DNA of 64,000 bases from Sphingomonas taxi (GCA_003243195.1 QFQI01000001.1:496001-560000); one strand, 5' to 3'. Counted from the stretch's first letter, positions 17,845 to 26,169 are shown. The notes: a model not told the origin generated them from the letters alone. A program made the numbers and translations.

Positions 17845-18726
17845 ATGGAGCTGTCGACGCTGATCGGGGAGCCGTGGGCCGACTACGGGCTGGTCGATTC
17901 AGGAGGTGGCCGAAAGCTGGAACGCTATGGCCGCTTCCGCTTCATCCGGCCGGAGGCGCAGGCCTTGTGGGCGCCCGCCACGCCCGACTGGCGCGCGCAC
18001 GGCGAATTCGTGCCGGGCAGCGACGAGGATGGCGGCGGACAGTGGAAGTTCGCCGAGCCGGTGCCGCAGGGTGGCTGGCCGCTGGCGTGGAGCGAGGCGG
18101 GCGGGCGCGTGCGCTTCACTGCGCAGACGACGCCGTTCCGCCACCTCGGCTTCTTTCCCGACATGGCACCGGTATGGTCGTGGATGCGCGAGCGGCTGGA
18201 CGGCCACCCGGCGCCGGAATGCCTGAACCTGTTCGGCTATACCGGGGTGGGCACGCTGGCGCTGTCCGCGACCGGCGCGAAGATGGTGCATGTCGACGCT
18301 TCGAAGAAGTCGGTGGAGGCGGCGCGCGGCAATGCGGTGCTGTCGGGCTTGGCCGATGCGCCGGTGCGCTGGATCATCGACGATGCGGCCAAGTTCGTCG
18401 CGCGCGAGGTGCGGCGCGGGCGGCGCTATGACGGCATCCTGCTCGATCCGCCGAAATACGGGCGCGGGCCGGACGGCGAGGTGTGGCGGCTGGAGGAGCA
18501 TCTGCCGGCATTGATCGCGGATTGCCGGCGCTTGCTGGATGCCGACTCACGCTACCTGTTCCTGACCGTCTATGCGGTGCGGATGTCGGCGCTGGCGATC
18601 GGCGAGATGCTGCGACAGGTGTTCGCGGACCTGCCCGGCCGCGTCGAGGCGGGCGAGCTGGCAGTGCGCGAGGAAGCGCGCGGGCTGGCGCTGCCGACCG
18701 CGATCTGGGCACGGTGGTCGCGGTAG
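17845..18726 (+). CDS. class I SAM-dependent (rRNA-type) methyltransferase
   Basis: A 293-residue protein of the COG1092/RlmI-like group. Motif I is LNLFGYTGVGTLALSATGA and the catalytic-type motif is DGILLDPPKYGRGPDGEVW. It lacks the N-terminal PUA domain of RlmI, so it is a shorter relative whose target (probably an RNA base) is not established. The gene begins 5 bases after thrC and is followed 12 bases later by a convergent gene. Confidence 0.85.
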   Translation: MELSTLIGEPWADYGLVDSGGGRKLERYGRFRFIRPEAQALWAPATPDWRAHGEFVPGSDEDGGGQWKFAEPVPQGGWPLAWSEAGGRVRFTAQTTPFRHLGFFPDMAPVWSWMRERLDGHPAPECLNLFGYTGVGTLALSATGAKMVHVDASKKSVEAARGNAVLSGLADAPVRWIIDDAAKFVAREVRRGRRYDGILLDPPKYGRGPDGEVWRLEEHLPALIADCRRLLDADSRYLFLTVYAVRMSALAIGEMLRQVFADLPGRVEAGELAVREEARGLALPTAIWARWSR

Positions 18727-18738
18727 GACGCGGCGGCG

Positions 18739-19188
18739 TCACACACGCCACACGCCCGTCACCGGCGGATAGATGCAGCCGGGCAGCCGAAACACCGTAT
18801 GGCCGTCACGCGTTACCGTGCCGGCCACGCCAGCCATCGCGGGCGCGACGGTCAGTTCCTTCTCGGTGACCGTTACGGTGCTTCCGGCCGGAAGCCGGTA
18901 ATGACGATGCCTGAACATCGGGCGCCACCGCAGGCCACCATCATGGCCGACCGCCAATATGACGGGATGCTGCACCGCCCGAACCATCATGACCATCATG
19001 ATCGTGTACAGCACGACCGTGACGGCCAGCACGATGTCGAGCAGCTCGGGTCTTTCGACCCGCCCGAACGCCAGCTTGATGGCGAGAATGATCGGAATGA
19101 ACTGGAAGATGATGATCCTGCCGATGATCGCGGACGCCCGGTAGCGGATGGTGATCATCATCTCCCCTTCCCGTGCACCGTGATCCAT
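18739..19188 (-). CDS. hypothetical membrane protein, PH-like, 149 aa
   Basis: Not a recognised family. Two hydrophobic stretches (IIGRIIIFQFIPIILAIKLA and LLDIVLAVTVVLYTIMMVM) are followed by a soluble beta-rich tail (LRWRPMFRHRHYRLPAGSTV). This topology, two helices then a beta domain, is like small bacterial PH-domain or YcxB-type membrane proteins. The ATG at 19188 has GGAG 8 bases before it, provided by the end of ccmB; a second ATG at residue 11 or 12 also has a GGGGAG. It is the last gene of the ccmA-ccmB strand. Confidence 0.5.
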   Translation of the reverse strand: MDHGAREGEMMITIRYRASAIIGRIIIFQFIPIILAIKLAFGRVERPELLDIVLAVTVVLYTIMMVMMVRAVQHPVILAVGHDGGLRWRPMFRHRHYRLPAGSTVTVTEKELTVAPAMAGVAGTVTRDGHTVFRLPGCIYPPVTGVWRV

Positions 19189-19193
19189 CGCGT

Positions 19194-19829
19194 TCACTCC
19201 ATCGTCATCCGCATCGCCGCCCCCGCCAGCGGCGGCGCGCCGGCCAGCAGCAGCAGGCTGACCGCCGCGAGCAGCTTCAACCCGCTCGCCCCGCCGTCGA
19301 TCGCGCCGGCACCGAAGATCAGCAGCGGCACCGCCAGCGGCAGCATCACCAGCCCGGCCACCGCCCCTGCCCCGCGCAGGCCCGCCACCAGCGCCCCGGT
19401 GGCGACCGCCAGCGCCGCCAGCCCGGGCGTGCCGAGCGCCAGCCCCGCTTCCACCAGCAGCAGCCGCTCCGCCGGCAGGTCGAGCAACGCCGCCGCGATC
19501 AACGCCGCCAGCATCAGCGGCGGGGCGAAGGCGCACCAATGCGCGGCGATCTTGACCGCCGCCGCCATGGTCGGTGCGACGCCGCGCACCGCCAGTTGAT
19601 CGAGTACGCCCGCGTCCAGATCGGGCTGCACCAGCCGCTCCACCGGCAGCAGCGCGGCGAGCAGCGCGGCCGCCCAGATCACGCCGCCCCCCACCCGCGC
19701 CAGCAGCGCCGCGTCGGGGCCGATCGCGAACGGGAACAGCACCGCCACCAGCAGGAAGAACGCGATCACCAGCGTCGCGCCCCCGCCCGCATAGCCGCGC
19801 CGCACGTCGCGCAGGAACAGCGCGATCAC
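19194..19829 (-). CDS. ccmB: heme exporter protein CcmB
   Basis: A 211-residue membrane protein with six hydrophobic segments, the permease subunit of the CcmAB transporter of system I cytochrome c maturation. The start LFLRDVRRGYAGGG and the helix VIAFFLLVAVLFPFAIGP match CcmB, as does the loop LDAGVLDQLAVRGVAPTMAA. It overlaps ccmA by 4 bases. The other ccm genes (ccmC, D, E, F, H) are not in this window, so the system is split on the chromosome or continues elsewhere. Confidence 0.92.
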   Translation of the reverse strand: MIALFLRDVRRGYAGGGATLVIAFFLLVAVLFPFAIGPDAALLARVGGGVIWAAALLAALLPVERLVQPDLDAGVLDQLAVRGVAPTMAAAVKIAAHWCAFAPPLMLAALIAAALLDLPAERLLLVEAGLALGTPGLAALAVATGALVAGLRGAGAVAGLVMLPLAVPLLIFGAGAIDGGASGLKLLAAVSLLLLAGAPPLAGAAMRMTME

Positions 19830-20401
19830 AGCGCCACCACCTGCGCGTCCGGTACCGCGAGCGGCTGGTGCGTCGCCACGACCACCGCGCCGCCGGTCGC
19901 GCGGTGCCCCGCGATCAGTCCTTCCAGCCGCGCCACCGCCGCCACGTCGAGGCCGCTCGCCGGTTCATCCAGCAGCCACAGGTCCGCTCCCGCCGCCACG
20001 ACGCGCGCCAGCGCGGCGCGGCGGCGCTGCCCGGTGGAGAGCAGCCGCACCGGCACGTCGGCGAGATCGCCCAGGTCCACCGCCGACAGCGCGGCCGCGA
20101 CGTGGATCGCGATGTCGCCGCGCCGGTCGAGCGCCGCCCAGAAACGCAGCGCGTCGCCCAGCCGGCGCTCGCCGTCGAGCGCCGCCGCCTCCCCCATCCA
20201 CGCCACCGTGCCGCCGCGTTCCACCGTGCCACCGGCGGGCGTCAGCAGGCCGGCGAGCACGCGCAACAGGCTGGACTTGCCCGCGCCGTTCGCGCCGGTG
20301 ACCAGCGCCGCGCCGCCGCGCTCCACCGCGAAATCCAGACCGTCCACCAGCACGCGCCGCCCGCGCGCCACGCCCAGCGCGCGCGCCGCCAGCGCGCTCA
20401 A
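19826..20401 (-). CDS. ccmA: heme exporter ATP-binding protein CcmA
   Basis: A 191-residue ABC ATPase: Walker A GANGAGKSS (residues 36-43), signature LLSTGQRRRAALARV with Thr in place of the more common Gly, and Walker B LWLLDEPASGLD. CcmA powers CcmB in releasing holo-CcmE during cytochrome c maturation. The best start is TTG at 20401, overlapping the zincin stop as TTGA; it gives the normal length, while no ATG in frame does. Translation is therefore probably coupled to the upstream zincin gene. Confidence 0.9.
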   Translation of the reverse strand: MSALAARALGVARGRRVLVDGLDFAVERGGAALVTGANGAGKSSLLRVLAGLLTPAGGTVERGGTVAWMGEAAALDGERRLGDALRFWAALDRRGDIAIHVAAALSAVDLGDLADVPVRLLSTGQRRRAALARVVAAGADLWLLDEPASGLDVAAVARLEGLIAGHRATGGAVVVATHQPLAVPDAQVVAL

Positions 20402-20820
20402 TCCGCCACCGCCGCTTCCAGCGCGTGCATGTCGTCGTCGGACAGCCCGAAATGATGACCGATCTCGTGGATGGTGACATGCGCGACCAGATCGTCGAGC
20501 CGCACGTCCGTCTCGCACCATTCGGCGAGGATCGCCTGACGGTAGAGATGGATGCGATCGGGCATCGCGCCGGAGTCGAACGCGCTCTTCTCGCCGACCG
20601 GGCGGCCGTGATAGACGCCGGTCAGCTCCAGCGGATGCTCCAGCCCGACCGCCGCGAGGGTCTCGGCATCCGCCTCCTCCTCGACCAGCAGCACGACATC
20701 GCCCAGATGCGCGCGGAACGCATCGGGAAGCCGCGCGATCACCGCGCGGGCATGCGCCTCGATCGCGTCAGCGGAGGGCGCCGTGCCCATTGCCTCTTGC
20801 CCGTCCATGCCGACCGCCAT
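20398..20820 (-). CDS. zincin-like metallopeptidase family protein
   Basis: A 140-residue protein of the PF06262 zincin family. The zinc site HEIGHHFGL gives His118, Glu119 and His122; an acidic run DDDM follows. The upstream segment HLYRQAILAEWC is typical of the family. Members are small cytosolic predicted metallopeptidases without a defined substrate, and in alphaproteobacteria they are often linked to ccm genes. The start is uncertain: ATG 20820 is used, with in-frame ATGs at 20808 and 20790. Confidence 0.82.
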   Translation of the reverse strand: MAVGMDGQEAMGTAPSADAIEAHARAVIARLPDAFRAHLGDVVLLVEEEADAETLAAVGLEHPLELTGVYHGRPVGEKSAFDSGAMPDRIHLYRQAILAEWCETDVRLDDLVAHVTIHEIGHHFGLSDDDMHALEAAVAD

Positions 20821-20854
20821 ACCCCTCGCCGGACGACAGCGAAAGGCATGGGGT

Positions 20855-21157
20855 GTGGCGCAGGTGATCGAACCGCTGAGCGAGGCCGAACGCGCCGACG
20901 CGCTGGATGCGCTGCCCGACTGGGATTATGACGATGCGCGCGACGCGATCACGCGCTCGATCGTGTTCACCGACTTCGCCGAGGCGTTCGGCTTCATGGC
21001 GCAGGTGGCGCTGCTGGCGGAGCGGATGGACCATCATCCCGAATGGACCAATGTGTGGAACCGCGTGGAAATCGTGCTGACCACGCATGACGCCGGTGGC
21101 CTTTCCGGGCGCGACATCGAACTGGCCACCGCGATCGACGGGATCCTGGGCGGGTAG
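20855..21157 (+). CDS. 4a-hydroxytetrahydrobiopterin dehydratase (pterin carbinolamine dehydratase)
   Basis: A 100-residue protein with the signature MDHHPEWTNVWNRVEIVLTT (His60, His61, Pro62), plus DIELATAIDGIL at the C-terminus. The enzyme recycles 4a-hydroxytetrahydropterin after aromatic amino acid hydroxylation; the family also includes DCoH-like proteins. The GTG at 20855 is chosen because it gives the standard N-terminus (VAQVIEPLSEAERADAL). It is divergent from the zincin gene across only 34 bases. No phenylalanine hydroxylase is in view. Confidence 0.9.
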   Translation: MAQVIEPLSEAERADALDALPDWDYDDARDAITRSIVFTDFAEAFGFMAQVALLAERMDHHPEWTNVWNRVEIVLTTHDAGGLSGRDIELATAIDGILGG

Positions 21158-21268
21158 GAGCCGGACCGGCGGATCGTGGGCGGACCGCTCGAGGCCGCCG
21201 GCGCACTTGATCCGGGTTAGCGTGAATCAGCGGAACGAACCGGGCGGGTTGTCCGTATCCGCTGCCCT

Positions 21269-21991
21269 ATGCCCGCACCCGAAACACCCATGTTCCGCTG
21301 GACGCACCATGCGCAGTCCGAACTGGAAGAATTGCTCCACGCCCATGTCGCTGATCGCGCCTTCCCGTGCGTCGGCGCGAAGGCCGCGATGGCGCGCGGC
21401 ACGCTGAACGTGCTGGCGTGCAGCCGCATCGACAGCGCGTGGGACGATCTGCGCATCCATGACGGCCTGGTGCGCTTCGCCGCCGCCTATCGCGAGGATC
21501 CGAAGCTGTTCCGCAGCTTCGCGGTGGTGTTCGACGGGCCGGACGACCTGGACGAACCCGCGTTCGAGGCCGCCCTGTGGAAGCGCGTCCAGTCGCTGTC
21601 CGACAAGGACGTGTGGCGCGGGCAGCATTATGACGCGCGGGTCAGCGACGATCCGGCCGATTCGCACTTCTCGCTCAGCTTCGGCGGCGAAGCGTTCTTC
21701 GTCGTCGGGCTGCATCCGCATGCCTCGCGCCCCGCGCGGCGCTTCGCGCGGCCGACATTGGTGTTCAACCTGCACGACCAGTTCGAGACGCTGCGCGCCG
21801 ACGGCCGTTACGAGACGATGCGCGAGGCGATCATGGTGCGGGACGAGGCGATCGCCGGATCGCGCAATCCGATGCTGGCGCGGCATGGCGAGACCAGCGA
21901 GGCGCGCCAGTATAGCGGGCGAGTGGTGGACGAGACGTGGCGCTGCCCCTTTCATTATTCGGGCGACCGCGCGGAACGGAAGGGCGCATGA
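21269..21991 (+). CDS. YqcI/YcgG family heme-dependent N-oxygenase-like protein
   Basis: A 240-residue protein of the YqcI/YcgG family. The family hallmarks are FPCVGAKAA (Cys34), a central GEAFFVVGLHPHASRPARRF (His149 and His151) and the terminal WRCPFHY (Cys226). Characterised members, GntA of guanitoxin synthesis and RohS of azomycin synthesis, are heme enzymes that N-hydroxylate guanidino or amino groups. Which amine is oxidised here is unknown. Its stop overlaps the DUF1989 start by 4 bases, so the two proteins are made together. A start at 21290 (MFRWTHHAQ) is also possible. Confidence 0.85.
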   Translation: MPAPETPMFRWTHHAQSELEELLHAHVADRAFPCVGAKAAMARGTLNVLACSRIDSAWDDLRIHDGLVRFAAAYREDPKLFRSFAVVFDGPDDLDEPAFEAALWKRVQSLSDKDVWRGQHYDARVSDDPADSHFSLSFGGEAFFVVGLHPHASRPARRFARPTLVFNLHDQFETLRADGRYETMREAIMVRDEAIAGSRNPMLARHGETSEARQYSGRVVDETWRCPFHYSGDRAERKGA

Positions 21992-22578
21992 CCGCGACTG
22001 TGCACGAGATCGCGCCGCGCAGCGGGGCGGGCTTCACGCTGGCGCAGGGGCAGACGCTGACCGTCATCGACCCGCGCGGCGTGCAGGTGGCCGACCTGCT
22101 GGCCTATAACGCGGCCGACGTGCGCGAGGTCATCTCATCGGGCCGGACGCTGGACTATGCCGAGACGATCCGGCTCACCACCGGGCACCTGCTCTATTCC
22201 AACCGCTCGCGGCCGATGCTGGAGATCGTCGAGGATACGGTCGGGCGGCACGACTTCCTGCTGACGCCCTGTTCCTACGCCACGTTCCACCATTTCTACC
22301 CCGACCTGCCGCCGCACCGCGGCTGCTTCGGCAATCTCGCCGAGGCGCTGGCGCCATGGGGCGTGACCGAGGACATGATCCCTGTCGCCTTCAACTGCTT
22401 CATGAACGTGCCAGTGGACGGCGCGACCGGGCGGCTGGAGGTGCTGCCGCCGGTCAGCAGCGCGGGCGACCGTGTCGTGCTGAAGGCACGCATGGATCTG
22501 GTGATCGGCCTTACCGCCTGCTCCGCGCCCGCATCGAACGGCGGCAGCTTCAAGCCGATCCACTACCGGATCGACTGA
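21988..22578 (+). CDS. DUF1989 / urea carboxylase-associated family protein
   Basis: A 196-residue protein of the DUF1989 family. Conserved features are SGRTLDYAETIRLTTGHLLY, the Cys sites LTPCSYATFHHF and FNCFMNVPVDG, and the C-terminal VLKARMDLVIGLTACSAP. Family members CgdA and CgdB form a carboxyguanidine deiminase in guanidine breakdown, and others accompany urea carboxylase. No guanidine or urea carboxylase is nearby, so the role here is probably different. The ATG at 21988 overlaps the upstream stop (ATGA). Coupling to an N-oxygenase-like gene suggests it processes the oxidised product or its precursor. Confidence 0.88.
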   Translation: MTATVHEIAPRSGAGFTLAQGQTLTVIDPRGVQVADLLAYNAADVREVISSGRTLDYAETIRLTTGHLLYSNRSRPMLEIVEDTVGRHDFLLTPCSYATFHHFYPDLPPHRGCFGNLAEALAPWGVTEDMIPVAFNCFMNVPVDGATGRLEVLPPVSSAGDRVVLKARMDLVIGLTACSAPASNGGSFKPIHYRID

Positions 22579-22633
22579 ACTTCACCGACGTGCGCGCGCC
22601 GGCGGGAACGAGCGACGGGTGGCAAAGCGGGCG

Positions 22634-22804
22634 CTACGACAGCGCGGGCCTTACGATCCGCTCGGCCTCCCGGACGCGCTCGGCGTAGCGCGACGCGAGG
22701 TCGAGGTGCAGGCGGCGCACCAGTCCTTCGTCCGCGACACGCGCGCGCTGCTGCTCCTGCGCGGTGCGGCGGCGGAAATATTCGACATCGTTGCTGTGGG
22801 ACAT
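22634..22804 (-). CDS. small conserved hypothetical protein, 56 aa
   Basis: A short charged helical protein beginning MSHSNDVEYFRRRTAQEQQR and ending ERIVRPALS. I recall similar small proteins beginning MSHSNDVEYFRRR in sphingomonads, which supports it as a real gene, but no function is known. It is strongly basic and acidic alternating, with no Cys and no membrane segment. It is divergent from fdhD; the FNR/FixK-like site at 22880-22893 lies between the two genes and could affect either. Confidence 0.62.
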   Translation of the reverse strand: MSHSNDVEYFRRRTAQEQQRARVADEGLVRRLHLDLASRYAERVREAERIVRPALS

Positions 22805-22879
22805 GATCGAATCCCCGACCCGTTGATTTGCTTACGCTGGCAACTGTCGGCAATGTGCGCCACGCCCTGCCGCGCTACA

Positions 22880-22893
22880 TTGACCTCGATCAA
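22880..22893. promoter_or_regulatory. FNR/FixK-like binding site upstream of fdhD
   Basis: TTGAC-CTCG-ATCAA matches the FNR/Anr/FixK consensus TTGAY-N4-RTCAA exactly. Its centre is about 54 bases before the fdhD ATG. If it acts as a class II site at -41.5, transcription would start near 22928 and a TGATCT at 22914-22919 could serve as the -10. Oxygen- or redox-dependent control of fdhD and the downstream molybdoenzyme is the natural reading. Confidence 0.6.
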
Positions 22894-22940
22894 TTCATGG
22901 AGAAAAACGCCCGTGATCTCCGCGACATGAGTTGTTGACG

Positions 22941-23711
22941 ATGCGGCATGACTTTCGCCGTGTGTCCAGCGACTCGCGCTCGGTGGACGACTCGCGCACC
23001 GTGGTGGAGGAAGCGCCGGTCGCGATCGAGGTGAACGGCATCGGCTATGCCGTGATGATGGCGACGCCTGCCGACCTCGACGATTTCGCGACCGGCTTCG
23101 CGCTGTCGGAACGGATCGTGGGCGATGCGGGGGAGATCGAGTCGCTCGACCTGCACGCCACGCCGCGCGGCACGATCGTGCGGCTGGCAGTGCCGCCGGC
23201 GCGCGCGCTGGCGGTGGCGGACCGGGTGCGGCGGCGCACCAGCGACAGTTCGTGCGGGCTGTGCGGCATGGACAATCTCGACACCGTGCATCGCGCGCTG
23301 CCACGGGTGCCGGACGTCCGCGTCGCGCCGGACGCGATCTTCGCCGCGCTGGCGACGATGCGCGCGCACCAGCCGCTGAACCGCGCGACCGGCGCGGCGC
23401 ATGCGGCGATGCTGTGTGGCGCGGACGGCGCGATCCGCGTCGCGCGCGAGGATGTCGGGCGGCACAATGCCTTCGACAAGCTCATCGGCGCCATGGCCCG
23501 GCAGGGGCTGGCGTGGGACGGGGGGTTCGCGCTGCTGTCGTCGCGCTGCTCGTACGAGCTGGTCGAGAAGGCTGCGCTGGCCGGTTGTCCGACACTGGTC
23601 ACCGTGTCGGCGGCGACCAGCCTCGCGCTGCGCCGCGCCGCCGACGCGGGGCTGACGCTCGTCTCGCTCGCGCGCGCCGACGCGGTGCTTTTCTCCGATC
23701 CCACGCGTTAG
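22941..23711 (+). CDS. fdhD: formate dehydrogenase accessory sulfurtransferase FdhD
   Basis: A 256-residue FdhD. It transfers sulfur from a cysteine desulfurase to the molybdenum cofactor of formate dehydrogenases. The persulfide-carrying CxxC is in SSCGLCGM (Cys105, Cys108); other conserved parts are FATGFALSERIVGDAGEIES and VAREDVGRHNAFDKLIGAM. ATG 22941 gives the usual start; a TTG 9 bases upstream is less likely. Eight bases after its stop the FdhF/YdeP-type gene begins, its probable client. Expression may respond to the FNR-type site 48 bases upstream. Confidence 0.94.
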   Translation: MRHDFRRVSSDSRSVDDSRTVVEEAPVAIEVNGIGYAVMMATPADLDDFATGFALSERIVGDAGEIESLDLHATPRGTIVRLAVPPARALAVADRVRRRTSDSSCGLCGMDNLDTVHRALPRVPDVRVAPDAIFAALATMRAHQPLNRATGAAHAAMLCGADGAIRVAREDVGRHNAFDKLIGAMARQGLAWDGGFALLSSRCSYELVEKAALAGCPTLVTVSAATSLALRRAADAGLTLVSLARADAVLFSDPTR

Positions 23712-23718
23712 GACGACC

Positions 23719-25983
23719 ATGACCAAGCAGCACGACGATCGCCCGGATTTCACCCCTTATGTCGGCCCGGCGGGCGGATGGGGTTCGGTCCGCTCGCTGG
23801 CGGATATCATCCCGCGCGAGAAGAACGCGGCGCAGACCAGCGCCGAACTGCTGCGGCAGAACAAGCCCGGCGGTTTCATGTGCGTCAGTTGCGCCTGGTC
23901 CAAGCCTCACCCGCCGCACCCTGCGGAATTCTGCGAGAATGGCGCGAAGGCGACCGCTTGGGAGATTACCAGCCAGCGCGTGACGCCCGATTTCTTCCGC
24001 CAGCATACGCTGAGCGAGTTGCGCGGGTGGAGCGATTACCGGCTGGAGGAGGCCGGGCGGCTGACGCATCCCATGAAATACGACCGCGCCAGCGACCGAT
24101 ATGTCGTCGCCCCGTGGGAGGAGGCATTCGCGGCGATCGGCGCGCGGCTGAAACCGCTGCCGCCGCGCTCGGTGGTGTTCTACGCCTCGGGACGCGCCAG
24201 CCTGGAAACGTCGTTCATGTGGCAGTTGATGGCGCGGATGTGGGGCAACCAGAATCTGCCCGACAGTTCGAACATGTGCCACGAATCGACATCGGTGGGG
24301 CTGAAGACCTCGATCGGCGTGCCCGTAGGCACGACCCGGCTCGAGGACTTCGACACCACCGAATGCATCCTGCATTTCGGCCAGAACGTCGCCACCAACA
24401 GTCCGCGGATGCTCCACCAGCTTCGCGCCGCGCACAAGCGCGGGGTGGAGATCATCGTCTTCAACCCCTTGCGCGAACGCGGGCTGGAGCGGTTCACCGA
24501 TCCGCAGAACCCGATCGAGATGGCGACCGGCAAGGGGACGCCGATCGCCACGCAATATCATCAGGTGAAGGCCGGCGGCGATCTGGCGGTGATGATGGGC
24601 ATGGCCAAGTGGCTGCTCGAACATGACGCGATCGACCGCGACTTCATCGCCACGCACACGCACGATTTCGCGCCCTTCGCAGAGAAGGCGCGCGCGACCG
24701 GCTGGGACGAGATCGAGCGCGAATCGGGGCTGACCCGCACCGCGATCGAAGGGGCCGCGGCCGCTTATGGCCGGTCGAAGGCGACCATGGCGATCTACGG
24801 CATGGGGCTGACCCAGCATGTGAAGGGCGTCGACAACGTCCGCATGCTGGTCAACCTGCTGCTGCTGAAGGGCAATATCGGCAAGCCCGGCGCCGGGCCG
24901 TGCCCCGTGCGCGGGCACAGCAACGTGCAGGGGCAGCGCACCGTCGGCATCACCGAGAAGACCGAGCTGGCCCCGGTCGCGAAGCTGAAGGAACTGTACG
25001 GCTTCGACTCCCCGACGCAGAAGGGGCTGGACACGGTGGAGGCATGCCGCGGCATCATCGACGGCACGGTGAAGGCGTTCCTGTCGCTGGGCGGCAATTT
25101 CGCGCGCGCGGTGCCGGAGACGGAACTGGTGGAGGACGGGTGGACGCGGCTGGACCTGTCGGTGCAGATCGCGACCAAGCTGAACCGCAGCCACCTGCTC
25201 CCCGCTGCCGGCGACACGTGGCTGCTGCCCTGCCTCGGCCGGATCGAGCGCGACATACAGGCGACCGGGCCGCAGCGCGTGACGATGGAGGATTCCACCA
25301 GCGTCATCCACCCGTCGCTGGGCAAGGTGGAGCCGGCCAGCCCGCACCTGCTGTCCGAACCCGCGATCGTCGCGGGAATCGCCAAGGCGCTGCTGCCCCC
25401 CAATCCGGCGGTCGACTGGGATGCGTGGGTCGGCGACTATGCGCTGATCCGCGACGAAATCGCCAAGGTCTTTCCCCACTTCTTCGCGCGCTTCAACGAA
25501 CGGCTGGAGGCGGAGAAGGGCGGCTTCTGGAAGGGCAACAAGGCCGCCGGACGCGAGTGGGACACCAAAAGCGGCAAGGCGGAATTCCTGGTGCCCGACG
25601 TGCTGAATGCGACCGGCTTCGCCGAGGCCGACGGACGGTTCCGGTTGCTGACGCTGCGATCCAACGACCAGTTCAACACCACCATCTACGGCTATTCGGA
25701 CCGTTTCCGCGGCATCAACGGCACGCGGCAGGTGGTGCTGATGAACAAGGCCGACATCGCGCGCGCCGGGCTGTCGGCCGGGCAGAAGGTGACGCTGGCG
25801 ACCGATGCGGAGGACAATCACGACCGGCGCGTCGCCGACCTGATAGTGGTCGAATATAACGTGCCGGACGGCTGCATCGCGGCCTATTATCCGGAGTGCA
25901 ATCCGCTGATCCCGCTGGCGCACCATGCCGAGGAAAGCCATGTGCCGGCGGCGAAATCGGTGCCCGTGCGCGTGGTCGCATAA
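23719..25983 (+). CDS. FdhF/YdeP family molybdopterin oxidoreductase
   Basis: A 754-residue molybdoenzyme of the YdeP/FdhF type. It has a CVSCAW segment (Cys55, Cys58), the metal-ligand region NMCHESTSVGLK (Cys187 in the place of the Sec/Cys of formate dehydrogenase) and the phosphate-binding loop PVRGHSNVQGQRTVG. The C-terminal domain with RLLTLRSNDQFNTTIYGYSD and AYYPECNPLIPLAHH is a normal molybdopterin-binding cap. These proteins are related to formate dehydrogenase, and in E. coli YdeP is linked to acid resistance, but the physiological substrate is not settled. It lies directly downstream of fdhD. Confidence 0.9.
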   Translation: MTKQHDDRPDFTPYVGPAGGWGSVRSLADIIPREKNAAQTSAELLRQNKPGGFMCVSCAWSKPHPPHPAEFCENGAKATAWEITSQRVTPDFFRQHTLSELRGWSDYRLEEAGRLTHPMKYDRASDRYVVAPWEEAFAAIGARLKPLPPRSVVFYASGRASLETSFMWQLMARMWGNQNLPDSSNMCHESTSVGLKTSIGVPVGTTRLEDFDTTECILHFGQNVATNSPRMLHQLRAAHKRGVEIIVFNPLRERGLERFTDPQNPIEMATGKGTPIATQYHQVKAGGDLAVMMGMAKWLLEHDAIDRDFIATHTHDFAPFAEKARATGWDEIERESGLTRTAIEGAAAAYGRSKATMAIYGMGLTQHVKGVDNVRMLVNLLLLKGNIGKPGAGPCPVRGHSNVQGQRTVGITEKTELAPVAKLKELYGFDSPTQKGLDTVEACRGIIDGTVKAFLSLGGNFARAVPETELVEDGWTRLDLSVQIATKLNRSHLLPAAGDTWLLPCLGRIERDIQATGPQRVTMEDSTSVIHPSLGKVEPASPHLLSEPAIVAGIAKALLPPNPAVDWDAWVGDYALIRDEIAKVFPHFFARFNERLEAEKGGFWKGNKAAGREWDTKSGKAEFLVPDVLNATGFAEADGRFRLLTLRSNDQFNTTIYGYSDRFRGINGTRQVVLMNKADIARAGLSAGQKVTLATDAEDNHDRRVADLIVVEYNVPDGCIAAYYPECNPLIPLAHHAEESHVPAAKSVPVRVVA

Positions 25984-26169
25984 TCCGCTCCGCCCTTCCC
26001 CGCGTGGACGGGTGCCGGATTCGGATGGCGATGACGGAGTGGTGATGTCCGGGGTGTCGGTCGCAGGGATCCCGGGCGCCCGCCCGTCCGCCCCGGCATA
26101 ATTGCGCGACAATTCCGCGATAGCGCCATCGTCGCCGCCATCTGGGCACGTGCGGCGGGGAAATGGGTG

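Noticed and set aside
22897..22938. 13-codon open frame (MEKNARDLRDMSC) ending 2 bases before the fdhD start, as a leader peptide
   Set aside because: It begins 3 bases after the FNR-type site, so a transcript from a class II promoter would start inside it. It has no ribosome-binding site.
26100..26114. AATTG-N5-CAATT before the TonB receptor at 26170, as an operator
   Set aside because: The arms are only 5 bases and no regulator is adjacent, so chance is likely.
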